DNA of 64,000 bases from Geomicrobium sediminis (GCF_016908595.1 NZ_JAFBEC010000001.1:372001-436000), one strand, 5' to 3'. Counted from the first letter of the stretch, positions 16,986 through 26,527 are shown. A program made the numbers and translations. The notes: a model not told the origin generated them from the letters alone.

Positions 16986-17098
16986 GCTCAAGCCTCCATC
17001 CGTTATTTTACACAAACTATACCAAATATTCTGATTGATTTCCTTTTACATGTTGTCTAATCTTATAGTTAAAGACTTGACACTTTAGGAGGCTACTT

Positions 17099-18661
17099 AT
17101 GATCTCTGTGCAAGAGATTCTAACTCGACCCCTTTTCAAAACAGCACGAGTCGTTAGTGGTGAAGAAGGTCTTAACCGCTCGATTCGTTGGGTTCATATT
17201 CTTGATGTACCAAACTTCGAATCACTAATTCACGGTAACGAATTAATTTTAAGTACGGGTGCGGGTATTCAAAATGATAATGCTCTCCATTATGTCAAAG
17301 GGCTCATTGATCAAGGCGCAACCGCGCTTTGTTTTGAATTAGGTACACATATTCACGTTGTACCGAAATCTGTTATTCGTTATGCAGATGAACATCAATT
17401 TCCAATTATCGTCTTCGATAAGGTCGTTCGATTTGTTGATCTTACACAAGATATTCATGCGTTTCTTATCGATCGCCATCACCACCAATTGCTCGAACTC
17501 GATGAGCTGTCAAAATCATTCCAAAAGCTTACATTGCACAAACAAGGAACGCTCAAGCTTATAAAGAAAATTAAAGAAGCCATACCGTATCCACTCGTCT
17601 ATCTACCCTTGCAAAGCGAAATGCCTTATTGTATACCTGTAAAACCTAAAGAAGACATTCAATTTCTTCAACAACAAGTCGAACGACACCGTGATGAAGA
17701 ATTCGAATCAACGTATTGGACATTTAATTATGAGACGTATTATGTACAAAAAATTGAAGCGATGGGTCAAACTTGGGGGTATTTGCTAATTGAGCACTCC
17801 GATGTAACGTCTTTTGAGAAACTCGTACTCGACCGTGCCTCGATTGCTCTTGCACAAATGATTTTGCGTCGTACGTACAATGAAGAGAAATCCCTTCTCC
17901 AAAGCAATCGGTGGATTCTGGATTTAATGAACGATCGATCGTGTAATGAACGAGAAATACTCACGACAATTGAACGTCGTTTCCCGTCTGTTCAAACACC
18001 TTTTTATTACCGGATCTGTAAAGTACAACACCGTCATACAGTTGTTGAAAACAGTGATCAGTATTACATGATCCAACGCATCCGTGCTCTGTTTGAACAA
18101 AAGGCAATACCAGTCTTTATTACAATCCATCATGATTCCATCATTCTTTTTATCATTGAATCAAAGGCATGCAACAGAGACTTTTATGATTTTTTTCTGA
18201 GCAAAATGTCTTCTACGGAAGCGCTAGAAACGTTACATTTTTCATTTAGTAGCCGAAAGACGAAATTACATCACGTCAAAGAAGCATCTAGAGAATCGGA
18301 ACTTGTAATTCAACTTCATCATACGTCGTTTCATACGCCTTGCTTTTATGATGAGCTCGGAATTTATCAACTCTTACTAACGATTAGCAACGACGAATTG
18401 GATCGCTTCATCCAGCAACAACTTAAGGGCCTTTATATTGATCACGTACGAAACCGAGAAGAACTGTTGGCTACATTAAATGTATATTTGCAAAACAATT
18501 GCTCAAAACAAAAGACAGCTGAACGATTAAACATTGCACGCCAGACGCTTTACCATAGGCTATCCAAAATTGAGCACCTACTCGGATGTAAGCTGAACGA
18601 AGACTGCTTTCAACGATTATCCATTGAAGTAGCACTATGTGCTTATGAATTGAAGTCTTAA
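17099..18661 (+). CDS. PucR-family transcriptional regulator
   Basis: The 520-residue protein begins with the purine-catabolism N-terminal domain (ISVQEILTRPLFKTARVVSG, VRWVHILDVPNF-like RWVHILDVPNFESLI, GNELILSTGAG), has a middle ligand or GGDEF-like region, and ends with the PucR C-terminal HTH (LATLNVYLQNNCSKQKTAERL, IARQTLYHRLSKIEHLLG). PucR proteins activate or repress nitrogen-compound catabolic genes. The gene diverges from the aminotransferase across a ~113-base gap and starts at an ATG after TAGGAGG. The inducer is probably the aminotransferase substrate or a related amine, which is inference. Confidence 0.92.
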   Translation: MISVQEILTRPLFKTARVVSGEEGLNRSIRWVHILDVPNFESLIHGNELILSTGAGIQNDNALHYVKGLIDQGATALCFELGTHIHVVPKSVIRYADEHQFPIIVFDKVVRFVDLTQDIHAFLIDRHHHQLLELDELSKSFQKLTLHKQGTLKLIKKIKEAIPYPLVYLPLQSEMPYCIPVKPKEDIQFLQQQVERHRDEEFESTYWTFNYETYYVQKIEAMGQTWGYLLIEHSDVTSFEKLVLDRASIALAQMILRRTYNEEKSLLQSNRWILDLMNDRSCNEREILTTIERRFPSVQTPFYYRICKVQHRHTVVENSDQYYMIQRIRALFEQKAIPVFITIHHDSIILFIIESKACNRDFYDFFLSKMSSTEALETLHFSFSSRKTKLHHVKEASRESELVIQLHHTSFHTPCFYDELGIYQLLLTISNDELDRFIQQQLKGLYIDHVRNREELLATLNVYLQNNCSKQKTAERLNIARQTLYHRLSKIEHLLGCKLNEDCFQRLSIEVALCAYELKS

Positions 18662-18722
18662 TTGAAGTCTTAAAGAACACAAATGGTTAACCGATGAATA
18701 GAGTAGGGAGGCTTGGCTTACT

Positions 18723-19994
18723 ATGACTAATCTTGTGAAAGAAGCGCCACAATTAAAAGAAGAATTCGAAGATCTTATACAAAGTGACCACCGAGACATG
18801 ATTGTTTTTACAGGGCTTACTTTGGAAGACATCGAACACTTAACTCATGTTCGTTTAATCATTGAACCTCACATCACTTCTCTCGTCGACACATTTTACG
18901 AACCTATATTGGCACAAGAACAATTGCGCGACATTATAGATCAATATTCATCTACAGAACGGTTAAAGCAAACGTTCTCGGAATACATTCTCGATATGTT
19001 TCAAGGTAAAGTCGGACAAGACTATGTAAATAGACGTATTCGAATCGGTCAAATTCACCATCAGATTGGTCTGAACGAACGGTGGTATTTAGCCGCCTAC
19101 AACCACTTACAAACTGAAATGTTAACGATTCTTTTACGTGAGATGGAAACAGCGGAAGCCGTTAAAACGTATCACGCATTTAAACGTCTCTGTTCGATTG
19201 ACATGCAGCTAGCCATTACAACATATATCGAATCGTATTCAACATCTTTACTACACTTCAATGAAGCACGAAAAGCTCAAAATCTAAAGCTTTCTGATAC
19301 CGCTGAAAGTTTAAAAACTCAATCTGACTTGATGAAAGAAAAAGTATCAACACAAAAGCAAGAAACGGAGCGCATGACAACCTCTCTTCAACAGCTACTG
19401 AAAGATTCTCTGGCGATGAGTTCAGAAATGAAACTCACTCAAGACGAAACAACGACGTCTATAAAGCGGTTGAATGAAATGGTCGCTGAAGTAGAGGAAT
19501 CGAAAAATCAGTTAGGACACCTTCAAGAAAGCTCAATCAACATCGGTAAAATCACACAAACAATCTGGGAAATCTCGAAAAAAACAAAAGTTTTATCGTT
19601 AAATGCATCCATTGAATCATCACGCGCTGGGGAATACGGAAGAGGATTTGCAGTAGTCGCTAGAGAAGTTGGGAATCTAGCAGCTGATACGCAATCAGCA
19701 CTAGAAAGCATTCGTGCTCAAATTGCAGATACACAGACGCACGTGTCAAATGTAAATGAAGATATTACAGCATTAAGTGAGCGAGCCCTTGCGATGAACA
19801 CGTTAACCGCTGCAATGAATGAACGATTAAATGAAACATCGAAACGGGTAGCATTAAACTATGAAGCCATTGAGCAATTCTCTATGTTCGTTTCAGATTA
19901 TCAACACCATTTTGAAGAGTTGTTGCAAGAATTTAATTCCTTAACAACATTATCGAATGAATTAACAGACTTACAACTCACCGAACAACTTTAA
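18723..19994 (+). CDS. hemAT: HemAT-type globin-coupled aerotaxis transducer
   Basis: The 423-residue protein has an N-terminal sensor globin (residues ~20-180) and a C-terminal MCP signalling hairpin. The proximal haem ligand is His112 in RIRIGQIHHQIGL, as in the RIRIxxIHxxIGL segment of Bacillus HemAT, followed by WYLAAYNHLQ. There are no membrane segments. The MCP tip that contacts CheA/CheW reads ISKKTKVLSLNASIESSRAG with EYGRGFAVVAREVGNLA after it. It should sense oxygen through haem and drive aerotaxis. The ATG follows AGGGAGG. It follows pucR by about 60 bases but is ended by its own terminator. Confidence 0.95.
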   Translation: MTNLVKEAPQLKEEFEDLIQSDHRDMIVFTGLTLEDIEHLTHVRLIIEPHITSLVDTFYEPILAQEQLRDIIDQYSSTERLKQTFSEYILDMFQGKVGQDYVNRRIRIGQIHHQIGLNERWYLAAYNHLQTEMLTILLREMETAEAVKTYHAFKRLCSIDMQLAITTYIESYSTSLLHFNEARKAQNLKLSDTAESLKTQSDLMKEKVSTQKQETERMTTSLQQLLKDSLAMSSEMKLTQDETTTSIKRLNEMVAEVEESKNQLGHLQESSINIGKITQTIWEISKKTKVLSLNASIESSRAGEYGRGFAVVAREVGNLAADTQSALESIRAQIADTQTHVSNVNEDITALSERALAMNTLTAAMNERLNETSKRVALNYEAIEQFSMFVSDYQHHFEELLQEFNSLTTLSNELTDLQLTEQL

Positions 19995-20002
19995 CAAAAA
20001 AG

Positions 20003-20040
20003 AACAGAGCAATCGATTGCTAGATCGATTGCTCTGTTAA
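20003..20040. terminator. bidirectional terminator after hemAT
   Basis: AACAGAGCAATCGAT (20003-20017) pairs perfectly with ATCGATTGCTCTGTT (20024-20038), flanked by A-run and T-rich sequence, between convergent genes. Confidence 0.88.
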
Positions 20041-20268
20041 TTAGATTAAAAACCCGAGGAACGCGACACCAAAAATGATGAGTAAAATATTTAAGAACAC
20101 AGAAAGTCCACTAATTATAATTCCTGTAATCGCTAATCCACCACCGTTTGGTTCCCGCACGGCCATAATTCCTAATACGAGTCCAACAACACCGGTTAAA
20201 AATCCAATCCATGAAACAAAAAACGAAACGAGACCTAAGATCACTGAAGCAATTGCTTTGCCGTTCAT
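20041..20268 (-). CDS. DUF4190 small membrane protein
   Basis: This 75-residue protein has two hydrophobic hairpins: MNGKAIASVILGLVSFFVSW with IGFLTGVVGLVLGIMAV, then GLAITGIIISGLSVFLNILL. The signature ASVILGLVS..GxVxGIMA and the central basic-acidic turn (REPNGGG) are those of DUF4190 proteins. The start follows TAGGAGG. No function is known; the neighbours give no clue, and the gene appears monocistronic. Confidence 0.78.
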   Translation of the reverse strand: MNGKAIASVILGLVSFFVSWIGFLTGVVGLVLGIMAVREPNGGGLAITGIIISGLSVFLNILLIIFGVAFLGFLI

Positions 20269-20417
20269 GGAATTCCTCCTATCGAATGTACGTACTTCTG
20301 AATAGTAAAGCTTTCAAAGAGTGATTCCGAATCCGTACTCCATTCAATAGACGTGCTCGTTTACGTTCATCTAGAACGTGCTCTACGTGAAACATGGAAT
20401 GGCGTTTCTTTAAATCA

Positions 20418-21482
20418 TCAATTTGAAGGAACTTCGACTGGCTTTAGTCCTTCTTTTCCCTCTAAGCTCAAAATAAAACGTACGAGAAGCTCAATTTCCA
20501 GTTCAATATCCTCAAGAGAAACAACCTCTCTAGGTGCATGCATATATCGCAACGGTAGCGATACGACCGCTACAGGCACCCCGCGACCCGTAACACGAAG
20601 GCGATCCGCATCCGTACCTGTCGTTCTTGGTGTTAATTCATACTGTAAATCAATGCCATTTTCACTTGCTACACGTTCAAAGATGCCATTAATTTTGCGA
20701 TTAATGGGTGCACCTATCGCAAGGACTGGTCCCTTGCCTAGTTGTACATCACCGTTTTTCTTAGGATCTGCACTCGGGTAATCGGTCGCAAATGTAACGT
20801 CAAGAGCAATCGCCATCGTCGGCTCCACTTGTGCACCTGCAAAATAAGCGCCACCCATATTCGTTTCTTCATTGACGGTACTCACGCCGTATACACCAAC
20901 TTGAACTTTCTCACCTTGCAAGCGACGAATGACTTCCGCTACGATGTAAGCACCACTACGATTATCAAGGCCACGTGCACTAACCCTTTGGTTAAGTAAC
21001 GTTTTAGGTGTTACATCGTATATCGCCGGATCTCCTACACGAATATATTGCATCACCTCATCTTTTGACGTTGCCCCAATATCGATGTAAAGATCATCAA
21101 CTGTAATCTTATCTTTTGCACCTCCATGGTGCTCTGCATTCGTCCCAAACGTTCCAGTAACTTCTCCACGCTCACCATGAATAGTTACTTCCATCCCTAA
21201 GGCATTCGCAGGAGAGATCCCTCCGAGTTTCTCAACATAAATAAATCCTCGTTCATCAATTGATTTCACTAAAAACCCAATCTCATCTGCATGTCCTGCG
21301 ATTAGAACTTTAAATGGCGCATTCGGATTTAAGACCGCATAAGCGTTTCCAGCATGATCCGTTCTTAATTCATCCGCAAACGGCTGAACATAGTTTAACC
21401 ATTTTGATTGCACTAGCTCTTCATAACCCGATGGTGACGGTGTATTGACTAATTCATATAAAAACTGATGACTCTTACTCAT
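20418..21482 (-). CDS. M42-family metallo-aminopeptidase
   Basis: The start is the ATG at 21482 after AGAAAGGATG; the longer frame from 21509 contains this binding site. The 354-residue protein has PSGYEELVQ at the N terminus, AGHADEIGFLVKSI (first metal-binding His), DNRSGAYIVAEVI (bridging Asp), STVNEETNMGGAYFAG (catalytic Glu pair), LDVTFATDYP and MHAPREVVSLEDIE (last His). This is the two-zinc or cobalt M42 glutamyl-aminopeptidase/FrvX/YsdC layout; such dodecameric enzymes trim peptides in the cytosol. The gene stands alone. Confidence 0.9.
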   Translation of the reverse strand: MSKSHQFLYELVNTPSPSGYEELVQSKWLNYVQPFADELRTDHAGNAYAVLNPNAPFKVLIAGHADEIGFLVKSIDERGFIYVEKLGGISPANALGMEVTIHGERGEVTGTFGTNAEHHGGAKDKITVDDLYIDIGATSKDEVMQYIRVGDPAIYDVTPKTLLNQRVSARGLDNRSGAYIVAEVIRRLQGEKVQVGVYGVSTVNEETNMGGAYFAGAQVEPTMAIALDVTFATDYPSADPKKNGDVQLGKGPVLAIGAPINRKINGIFERVASENGIDLQYELTPRTTGTDADRLRVTGRGVPVAVVSLPLRYMHAPREVVSLEDIELEIELLVRFILSLEGKEGLKPVEVPSN

Positions 21483-21614
21483 ATTAAACATCCTTTCTAA
21501 CCTCAACAATTGCCTTTATTGTAACCGAATTCACTACTTTTTCCTAAACGATGCATAACTAAACAACGCCAATCACATGATTGACGTTGAAACAAACATT
21601 TTTATCAAGTTAGG

Positions 21615-22391
21615 TTATAACTTTCTTGCTCGAATTAAAACAGACTCCCCTGAGAAAGACTTCACAGCTCCGCTTTCGTCAATATCAATATTGAACTTCT
21701 TCTTCTGTTCAACAGTTGTATCTTTCAATCGTTCAGTAAGTTCTTGACGGAGTTCCTTAGAAAGGTTCAAACGCTCACACCAATCGTCAAATTGAAAAAC
21801 TTTCGGGTAACGTTCTAAATGCTCAACGACAAGTCCAGACTGTTCAATCATAGCGATCCATTCGCTTTTTTTCCAAGCTCGATAATGACTCGGATCACGC
21901 ATTTTTTCTATTTCGTTGTAAAAGTGATCATACTCATCAATCTCTGGTGCCGTATTGTCTAATAAATAGAAACGTCCACCAGACTTCGTCACTCGATGTA
22001 CGCTGTCCAAAAACTGAACCGGATGTTCAAAGTGATGCGCAGCAATTCGACATACCGACACATCAAACCAATCGCTTTCATAGGACAACGATTCCGCATC
22101 CCCTCGCTCAAACTGAACGTTTTGATGCCCGTTCCCTGTAATAAAAGCTTCTGCAGTCGTAAGCATTTCATCGGTTAAATCCATTGCAGTCACTTTTTCT
22201 ACGTAAGGCGCGACCGCATTGCTAACATGACCAGCACCTACTGCAATATCTAGTAATGACTTCGGTTTAAGCGTTGAAATTTCCGTAACGAGTGCTGCTA
22301 AATCTTTTCCTTTCGCATGTAGCTCACTTTTCACATAGTTCTGAGAAGAGGATGAGAACGTTTGTTGCACCGCATTTTTTTGGTTGTTCAA
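21615..22391 (-). CDS. class I SAM-dependent methyltransferase
   Basis: I use the TTG at 22391, 5 bases after AAAGAGGTGG; the ATG at 22418 would place that site inside the gene. The ~258-residue protein has motif I SLLDIAVGAGHVSNAVAPYV near residue 45, motif II VTAMDLTDEML, FERGDAESLSYESDWFDVSV and the post-motif CRIAAHHFEHP. These belong to the UbiE/BioC-like Methyltransf_11 group that methylates small molecules. The start residues NNQKNAVQQTFSSSSQNYV resemble UbiE-like N termini. The substrate is not evident; there are no pathway neighbours. Confidence 0.87.
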   Translation of the reverse strand: MNNQKNAVQQTFSSSSQNYVKSELHAKGKDLAALVTEISTLKPKSLLDIAVGAGHVSNAVAPYVEKVTAMDLTDEMLTTAEAFITGNGHQNVQFERGDAESLSYESDWFDVSVCRIAAHHFEHPVQFLDSVHRVTKSGGRFYLLDNTAPEIDEYDHFYNEIEKMRDPSHYRAWKKSEWIAMIEQSGLVVEHLERYPKVFQFDDWCERLNLSKELRQELTERLKDTTVEQKKKFNIDIDESGAVKSFSGESVLIRARKL

Positions 22392-22823
22392 GATAACCAC
22401 CTCTTTACCTTTATACACTCAGTTTATGGTACTAGAGCAAGAAGGACTACTACGAATACTGAATGGCTACCTATAAGAAAAATGAATCATCATTAGAAAA
22501 CAGACTTAAGGCTTATGCCATTCTTCTTTTAACCGAACTATTATCGTTGAAATTGTGAAAAAGTATGATAAAAGTATTGCAATTTATCTGAAAAATGTTA
22601 GCATTAAGTGAAAGAAGGGTGCCTTCTACTTCCCCCGTAACGACTTCACCGTATGTAAGCACTTCGCAAAGAACGCTTCTAGAACATATAAGTAACCATC
22701 CATCAGTATGACATCCATGCTAACTAACGAAACCAGTGCCTACAAATACTCTACTTTTTTGATGAATGGTCGAGACAACCATGCTCAACTCTTTTCATTG
22801 CGCACCCTTCTTTTCTTCAACCA
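22392..22823. other. ~430-base intergenic region, content uncertain
   Basis: No confident gene. A 30-codon frame on the minus strand (22626-22718; MDVILMDGYLY…SLRGK) has a plausible residue mix but no good ribosome binding site. The right end carries the terminator of the DUF4870 gene. Confidence 0.4.
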
Positions 22824-22870
22824 CAAAAAAAAAACAGTTGCCTTAAGATTAGCACCTTAGACAACCGTTT
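22824..22870 (-). terminator. terminator after DUF4870 gene
   Basis: On the leftward strand AAACGGTTGTCTAAG (from 22870) pairs with CTTAAGGCAACTGTTT (to 22832) and is followed by eight T residues, just past the stop codon. Confidence 0.85.
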
Positions 22871-22874
22871 CCAT

Positions 22875-23198
22875 TTACTTAATGATCTGTATTCCACCAA
22901 TGACTGGAAGAGGCTTTCTTTTCTTCTGCACTGCGTTCACGACACCTAGAATGAACAATGCGAGGACAAATAATGAACCGATTGGGCCAATAATAAATGT
23001 CCCTATAATCGGAATCGATCCTAGAATCGCCACAATAATCCCTAAGATTAACAGCAACAATCCTTGATTTGCATGATACCTCGCAAATGGAGAATCTTTA
23101 CCAGCAAGTAACGGAATAAAGAACAAAATGTATGCAACAATTCCTAAACCCATATTTTCTTCCGCATCTCGGTCCGGCGTTCGTTGTATTTCTGACAT
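22875..23198 (-). CDS. DUF4870 small membrane protein
   Basis: The 107-residue protein has a polar N-terminus (MSEIQRTPDRDAEEN), then MGLGIVAYILFFIPLLAGK, the family's short loop DSPFARYHANQGLLLLI, and two more membrane segments ending in a basic tail. Together these match the DUF4870 (Tic20-like) group. The start follows AAAGGAGATG. It is monocistronic with a strong terminator. The cellular role is unknown. Confidence 0.85.
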   Translation of the reverse strand: MSEIQRTPDRDAEENMGLGIVAYILFFIPLLAGKDSPFARYHANQGLLLLILGIIVAILGSIPIIGTFIIGPIGSLFVLALFILGVVNAVQKKRKPLPVIGGIQIIK

Positions 23199-23369
23199 AC
23201 CAACATCTCCTTTCCTTTATTAATCTTAAATACGTTTGAAAATGAGTCATGGTTTCATTTTTTATGTTTTAAACATACAACATTGCTGACGGAAAGGAAA
23301 GAAGATGCTCTCGTTCGTTAATTAAACGTTTGATTAACAACAAGTATGCACAATTACACCTTCTCAGAA

Positions 23370-24881
23370 CTACATTTGTACGCCGTTATCATGAATAGAT
23401 GTTTTTGTATGAATATGCTTTTTGTAATCCTCGGATACTGGCATCATCAATGAACCAATGACACAGACGACAAAGTTAGCAATCAAGCCAATGATCCCGC
23501 CGTGAATTCCGTAGAGTGTATTGTTTCCTGTAAGAGTCATGACCCCTGCAATTGTGGCTCCAATCACCATACCCCAGAACACTGGCGTTGCCCGTAAACG
23601 CTTCCAATACAAGCCTAACAAAAAGCAAGGTGCAACTTGAATTAACAATTCGAATTTCAAAACAAAGATTTGATAAAGTGTTCCTGGTGGGTTCCATGCA
23701 ATCCACAACAACAAGAAGACGACAACAATACCGACGAACTTTCCTACTTTTACTTTACGCTCATCTGTTGCATTAGGGTTGATGTACTTCCCATAAATAT
23801 CATGAGACACCATAGATGAGAAACTTAGTAATACTGAATCCGCAGTAGAAATAATCGCACCAACGATTCCACCGAAGAAGATAATCATCATCCAATAATA
23901 GAATGGGTGCATGGCAGCAATATCATTTGCAAGTATACCTATGACTTGCTCTGATTGCCATGTATCCATTCCAGGGTATAAAACGATACAAATAATACCA
24001 ACAACTAGGACTAACCCCGTCGTAATCGGAGGCATCCAAGCCATACGAGCAAATGATCGTTTCAATGTACGCTCACTCTTTGCTGAATAAATCCGTTGCA
24101 CAGCATGTGGATATACGGCAGCACCAATACCTGCTAGAAGAATCATACTAATCCAGTTTATATTCGTCTGTAAATCAGGTACTCCAATTTTCTGTGGTTC
24201 GGTTGCAGCAATCGTTTCTGAAACTCCGCTAAGACTCCCTCCCGCTAACGCTAAAGCACCGATTAGTACAACAAAAATACCTACAAGCAAGATGATTCCT
24301 TGAAGTACATCAGTGACTGCAACCGCTCTCATCCCACCGAGCCACTCATAGATAAGCATAACGATGATAAATCCTATAACTGCATACCCATATGGGATTG
24401 CTCCAGCCGTTAACCCAGAAACAGCATGACCAATGGCTACAAGTTGTTCCAATAAGTAATTCCCTAATCCCCAAAGCATGAGCAAGATTGCAACGATCGT
24501 TACCCGCTTCGACTCAAAACGGTAACTAATCCAATCTGTTGGTGTTACGAACTTCGCTCGCTTCGCAATGACGTACAACCTTGGTGCGAAGATGAGGTAT
24601 ACACCAATAATCGCTGTCATAAACGGTATTGACTGTAACCATGAGAAGCCTTCCCGGTAGGCTGTTGGTGCGTAACCGACAATCGTATTTCCGCTATACT
24701 GTGTCGCATAAAGAGTGAAAAACAACGTAATAAACCCTAAGTTTCGTCCCGCAAGATAATACTCTCCAACGCTTTTCCCTAACTTCTTTCCTCTACCCGC
24801 GATCCAGCCGATGACAATCATGAGTACGGCATATGCACCTAGTATGATCAGGGCATCAGTACCGCCAAATTGCAACTCCAT
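23370..24881 (-). CDS. sodium:solute symporter (SSS family)
   Basis: The 503-residue protein has about 13 membrane segments. SSS features visible are VGEYYLAGRNLGFITLFFTLYATQYSGNTIVGY at residues 38-70, in which the sodium-site helix break lies, and later STADSVLLSFSSMVSHDIYGK near residue 340. It should import an organic acid or similar solute with Na+. Its ATG overlaps the stop of the DUF3311 gene (TAATG), and the CoA-transferase gene is upstream of that, so the three form one leftward operon. The partner genes (CoA-transferase and divergent HMG-CoA lyase) suggest a branched dicarboxylate substrate. Confidence 0.92.
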   Translation of the reverse strand: MELQFGGTDALIILGAYAVLMIVIGWIAGRGKKLGKSVGEYYLAGRNLGFITLFFTLYATQYSGNTIVGYAPTAYREGFSWLQSIPFMTAIIGVYLIFAPRLYVIAKRAKFVTPTDWISYRFESKRVTIVAILLMLWGLGNYLLEQLVAIGHAVSGLTAGAIPYGYAVIGFIIVMLIYEWLGGMRAVAVTDVLQGIILLVGIFVVLIGALALAGGSLSGVSETIAATEPQKIGVPDLQTNINWISMILLAGIGAAVYPHAVQRIYSAKSERTLKRSFARMAWMPPITTGLVLVVGIICIVLYPGMDTWQSEQVIGILANDIAAMHPFYYWMMIIFFGGIVGAIISTADSVLLSFSSMVSHDIYGKYINPNATDERKVKVGKFVGIVVVFLLLWIAWNPPGTLYQIFVLKFELLIQVAPCFLLGLYWKRLRATPVFWGMVIGATIAGVMTLTGNNTLYGIHGGIIGLIANFVVCVIGSLMMPVSEDYKKHIHTKTSIHDNGVQM

Positions 24882-25129
24882 TATGATTGTCTCCTCTCTT
24901 TTTCAAACTCTTCTTCCTCTTCATCTTCTATTAAGTTCCACTGCGTCATACAGAGCCAACTCAAATACGCACAAAGAATTAGTGACAATCCAACACTAAT
25001 GAGCGCCCAAAACGGAATACCTAGAATATACGGTTCGATCATCCCCTCAGGTAAATACCACGGAGCATTAAACAGAATCAATAATACAAAACCTACCCAA
25101 ATCCACTTCTTTTGAATGGGTTCTTTCAT
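24881..25129 (-). CDS. DUF3311 small membrane protein, symporter partner
   Basis: The start is the ATG at 25129, after AAAGGAGGGG. The ~82-residue protein has two hydrophobic segments (WIWVGFVLLILFNAPWYLP near 8-26 and PFWALISVGLSLILCAYLSWL near 38-60) and a very acidic tail (DEEEEEFEKERRQ). Small DUF3311/YhjC proteins are encoded directly before SSS-family symporters and are thought to be accessory subunits. Here the stop overlaps the symporter start (TAATG), so translation is probably coupled. Confidence 0.85.
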   Translation of the reverse strand: MKEPIQKKWIWVGFVLLILFNAPWYLPEGMIEPYILGIPFWALISVGLSLILCAYLSWLCMTQWNLIEDEEEEEFEKERRQS

Positions 25130-25157
25130 CCAAACCCCTCCTTTACGACTGATTTGT

Positions 25158-26360
25158 TTAAATGACACCACGCGCTTGCAATTGCTCTATTTTCTCACTC
25201 GTCATCCCTAACATCGATTGATAGATCGCTTCATTTGCTTCGCCTGGCTTTACACTTCCCGCATGATCGATTTGCCCTGGCGTACGACTTAACTTCGGTA
25301 CAACTCCAGGCATCGGAAACTCTCCAAGCTGTGGATGCTCTGTATTAACGATCATGTCTCGAGCTGCATAATGCGGATCTTTAACAATATCTGCCGCACT
25401 ATAGATCAGTCCCGAAGGAACGCCTTGCTCCTCTAACGCTTCAAGCACATGCTTTGCATCGAGAGTTTTTGTCCAGCGCTCAATAAGAGCATCTAACTCT
25501 TTTTGATTCTTTCCACGAGCAAGATGTGTTTTATAATCATCATGCTCAGCAAGTTCTGGTTGTCCCATCGCTCTCGTAAGCCTTGAAAACACTGCATCTG
25601 CATTTGCGCCAATCACGACGTACGTATCGTCTTTTGTACGATAAATACTTGAAGGTGCAACACCTGGAAGAATATTGCCCGTTCGCTCTCGTACATAATC
25701 AGCTAGCAAGTAGTCTGGAATCATACTTTCCATTACGGAGAACACCGACTCATAAATGGCCGTATCGATCATCTGCCCTTCCCCTGACTTGTGTCGTTCT
25801 TCAATCGCTGTTAAACAACCAATTGTCGAGTACAATGCCGCTAATGTGTCTCCGATTGATATACCTACTCGAGCTGGCGGACGATCCTGGAAACCGGTTA
25901 CGTAACGAATACCACCCATCGCCTCACCAATACTTCCAAACCCTGCACGATCTTTGTAAGGACCTGTCTGACCATAACCCGTCGTTCTCATCATAATGAG
26001 ACGAGGGTTAATTTCCCTAAGATCTTCGTAACCGAGTCCCCATTTTTCCATCGTGCCTGTTCGGAAATTTTCAATGACAACATCTGAACTCTCTGCCAAT
26101 TCTTTGAATACGGTTTGACCTTCTACCGTGCGTAAATTCAGCGTAATCGATTTCTTGTTGCGGGATTGCACCGGCCACCACAATCCAACTCCGTCCTTTT
26201 CTTTTCCCCACTGTCTCATTGGATCGGGCTTATCAGGGGGTTCAATCTTAATTACTTCTGCACCAAAATCCGCAAGCAAACGTCCAGCAAAAGGACCAGC
26301 TAACAACGTCCCAAGCTCTAGTACACGAATGCCTTTAAGGGGCATAGACGTCTCATTCAT
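25158..26360 (-). CDS. family III (CaiB/BaiF) CoA-transferase
   Basis: The start is the ATG at 26360, 8 bases after GGAG. The 400-residue protein has the family N-terminus LKGIRVLELGTLLAGPFAGRLLADFGAEVIKIE, then RNKKSITLNL, VVIENFRTGTMEKWGL and TTGYGQTGPYKDRAGF. The Asp in VGISIGDTLAALYS is the likely residue that forms the acyl and CoA anhydride. It moves CoA from a donor such as succinyl-CoA to a carboxylic acid. First gene of the operon with the DUF3311 protein and the symporter, it diverges from a GntR regulator and HMG-CoA lyase. The human enzyme SUGCT of this family acts on glutarate and 3-hydroxy-3-methylglutarate, so HMG is a reasonable candidate here. Confidence 0.9.
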   Translation of the reverse strand: MNETSMPLKGIRVLELGTLLAGPFAGRLLADFGAEVIKIEPPDKPDPMRQWGKEKDGVGLWWPVQSRNKKSITLNLRTVEGQTVFKELAESSDVVIENFRTGTMEKWGLGYEDLREINPRLIMMRTTGYGQTGPYKDRAGFGSIGEAMGGIRYVTGFQDRPPARVGISIGDTLAALYSTIGCLTAIEERHKSGEGQMIDTAIYESVFSVMESMIPDYLLADYVRERTGNILPGVAPSSIYRTKDDTYVVIGANADAVFSRLTRAMGQPELAEHDDYKTHLARGKNQKELDALIERWTKTLDAKHVLEALEEQGVPSGLIYSAADIVKDPHYAARDMIVNTEHPQLGEFPMPGVVPKLSRTPGQIDHAGSVKPGEANEAIYQSMLGMTSEKIEQLQARGVI

Positions 26361-26402
26361 TCCCATCACTCCTGATTGAATATTAAGAAAACAATAGCAC
26401 CA

Positions 26403-26464
26403 TTGTATACAAAAGATCAATAATAATTTAAAATAACATTGTGTAAACGCTTCATTGTATACAA
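26403..26464. promoter_or_regulatory. two TTGTATACAA palindromes, probable GntR operators
   Basis: The 10-bp perfect palindrome TTGTATACAA occurs at 26403-26412 and again at 26455-26464, each within the longer match CATTGTATACAAAA. A degenerate copy (TTGTGTAAAC) lies between at about 26439. They sit in the gap between the CoA-transferase and GntR genes, the expected place for FCD-type GntR regulators that use this kind of site. Confidence 0.75.
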
Positions 26465-26527
26465 AAAGAGATTTTTATTTTGTTGTTTTCTCAACATTCA
26501 GCTACAATAAACGAAGAGGTGTTGGCT

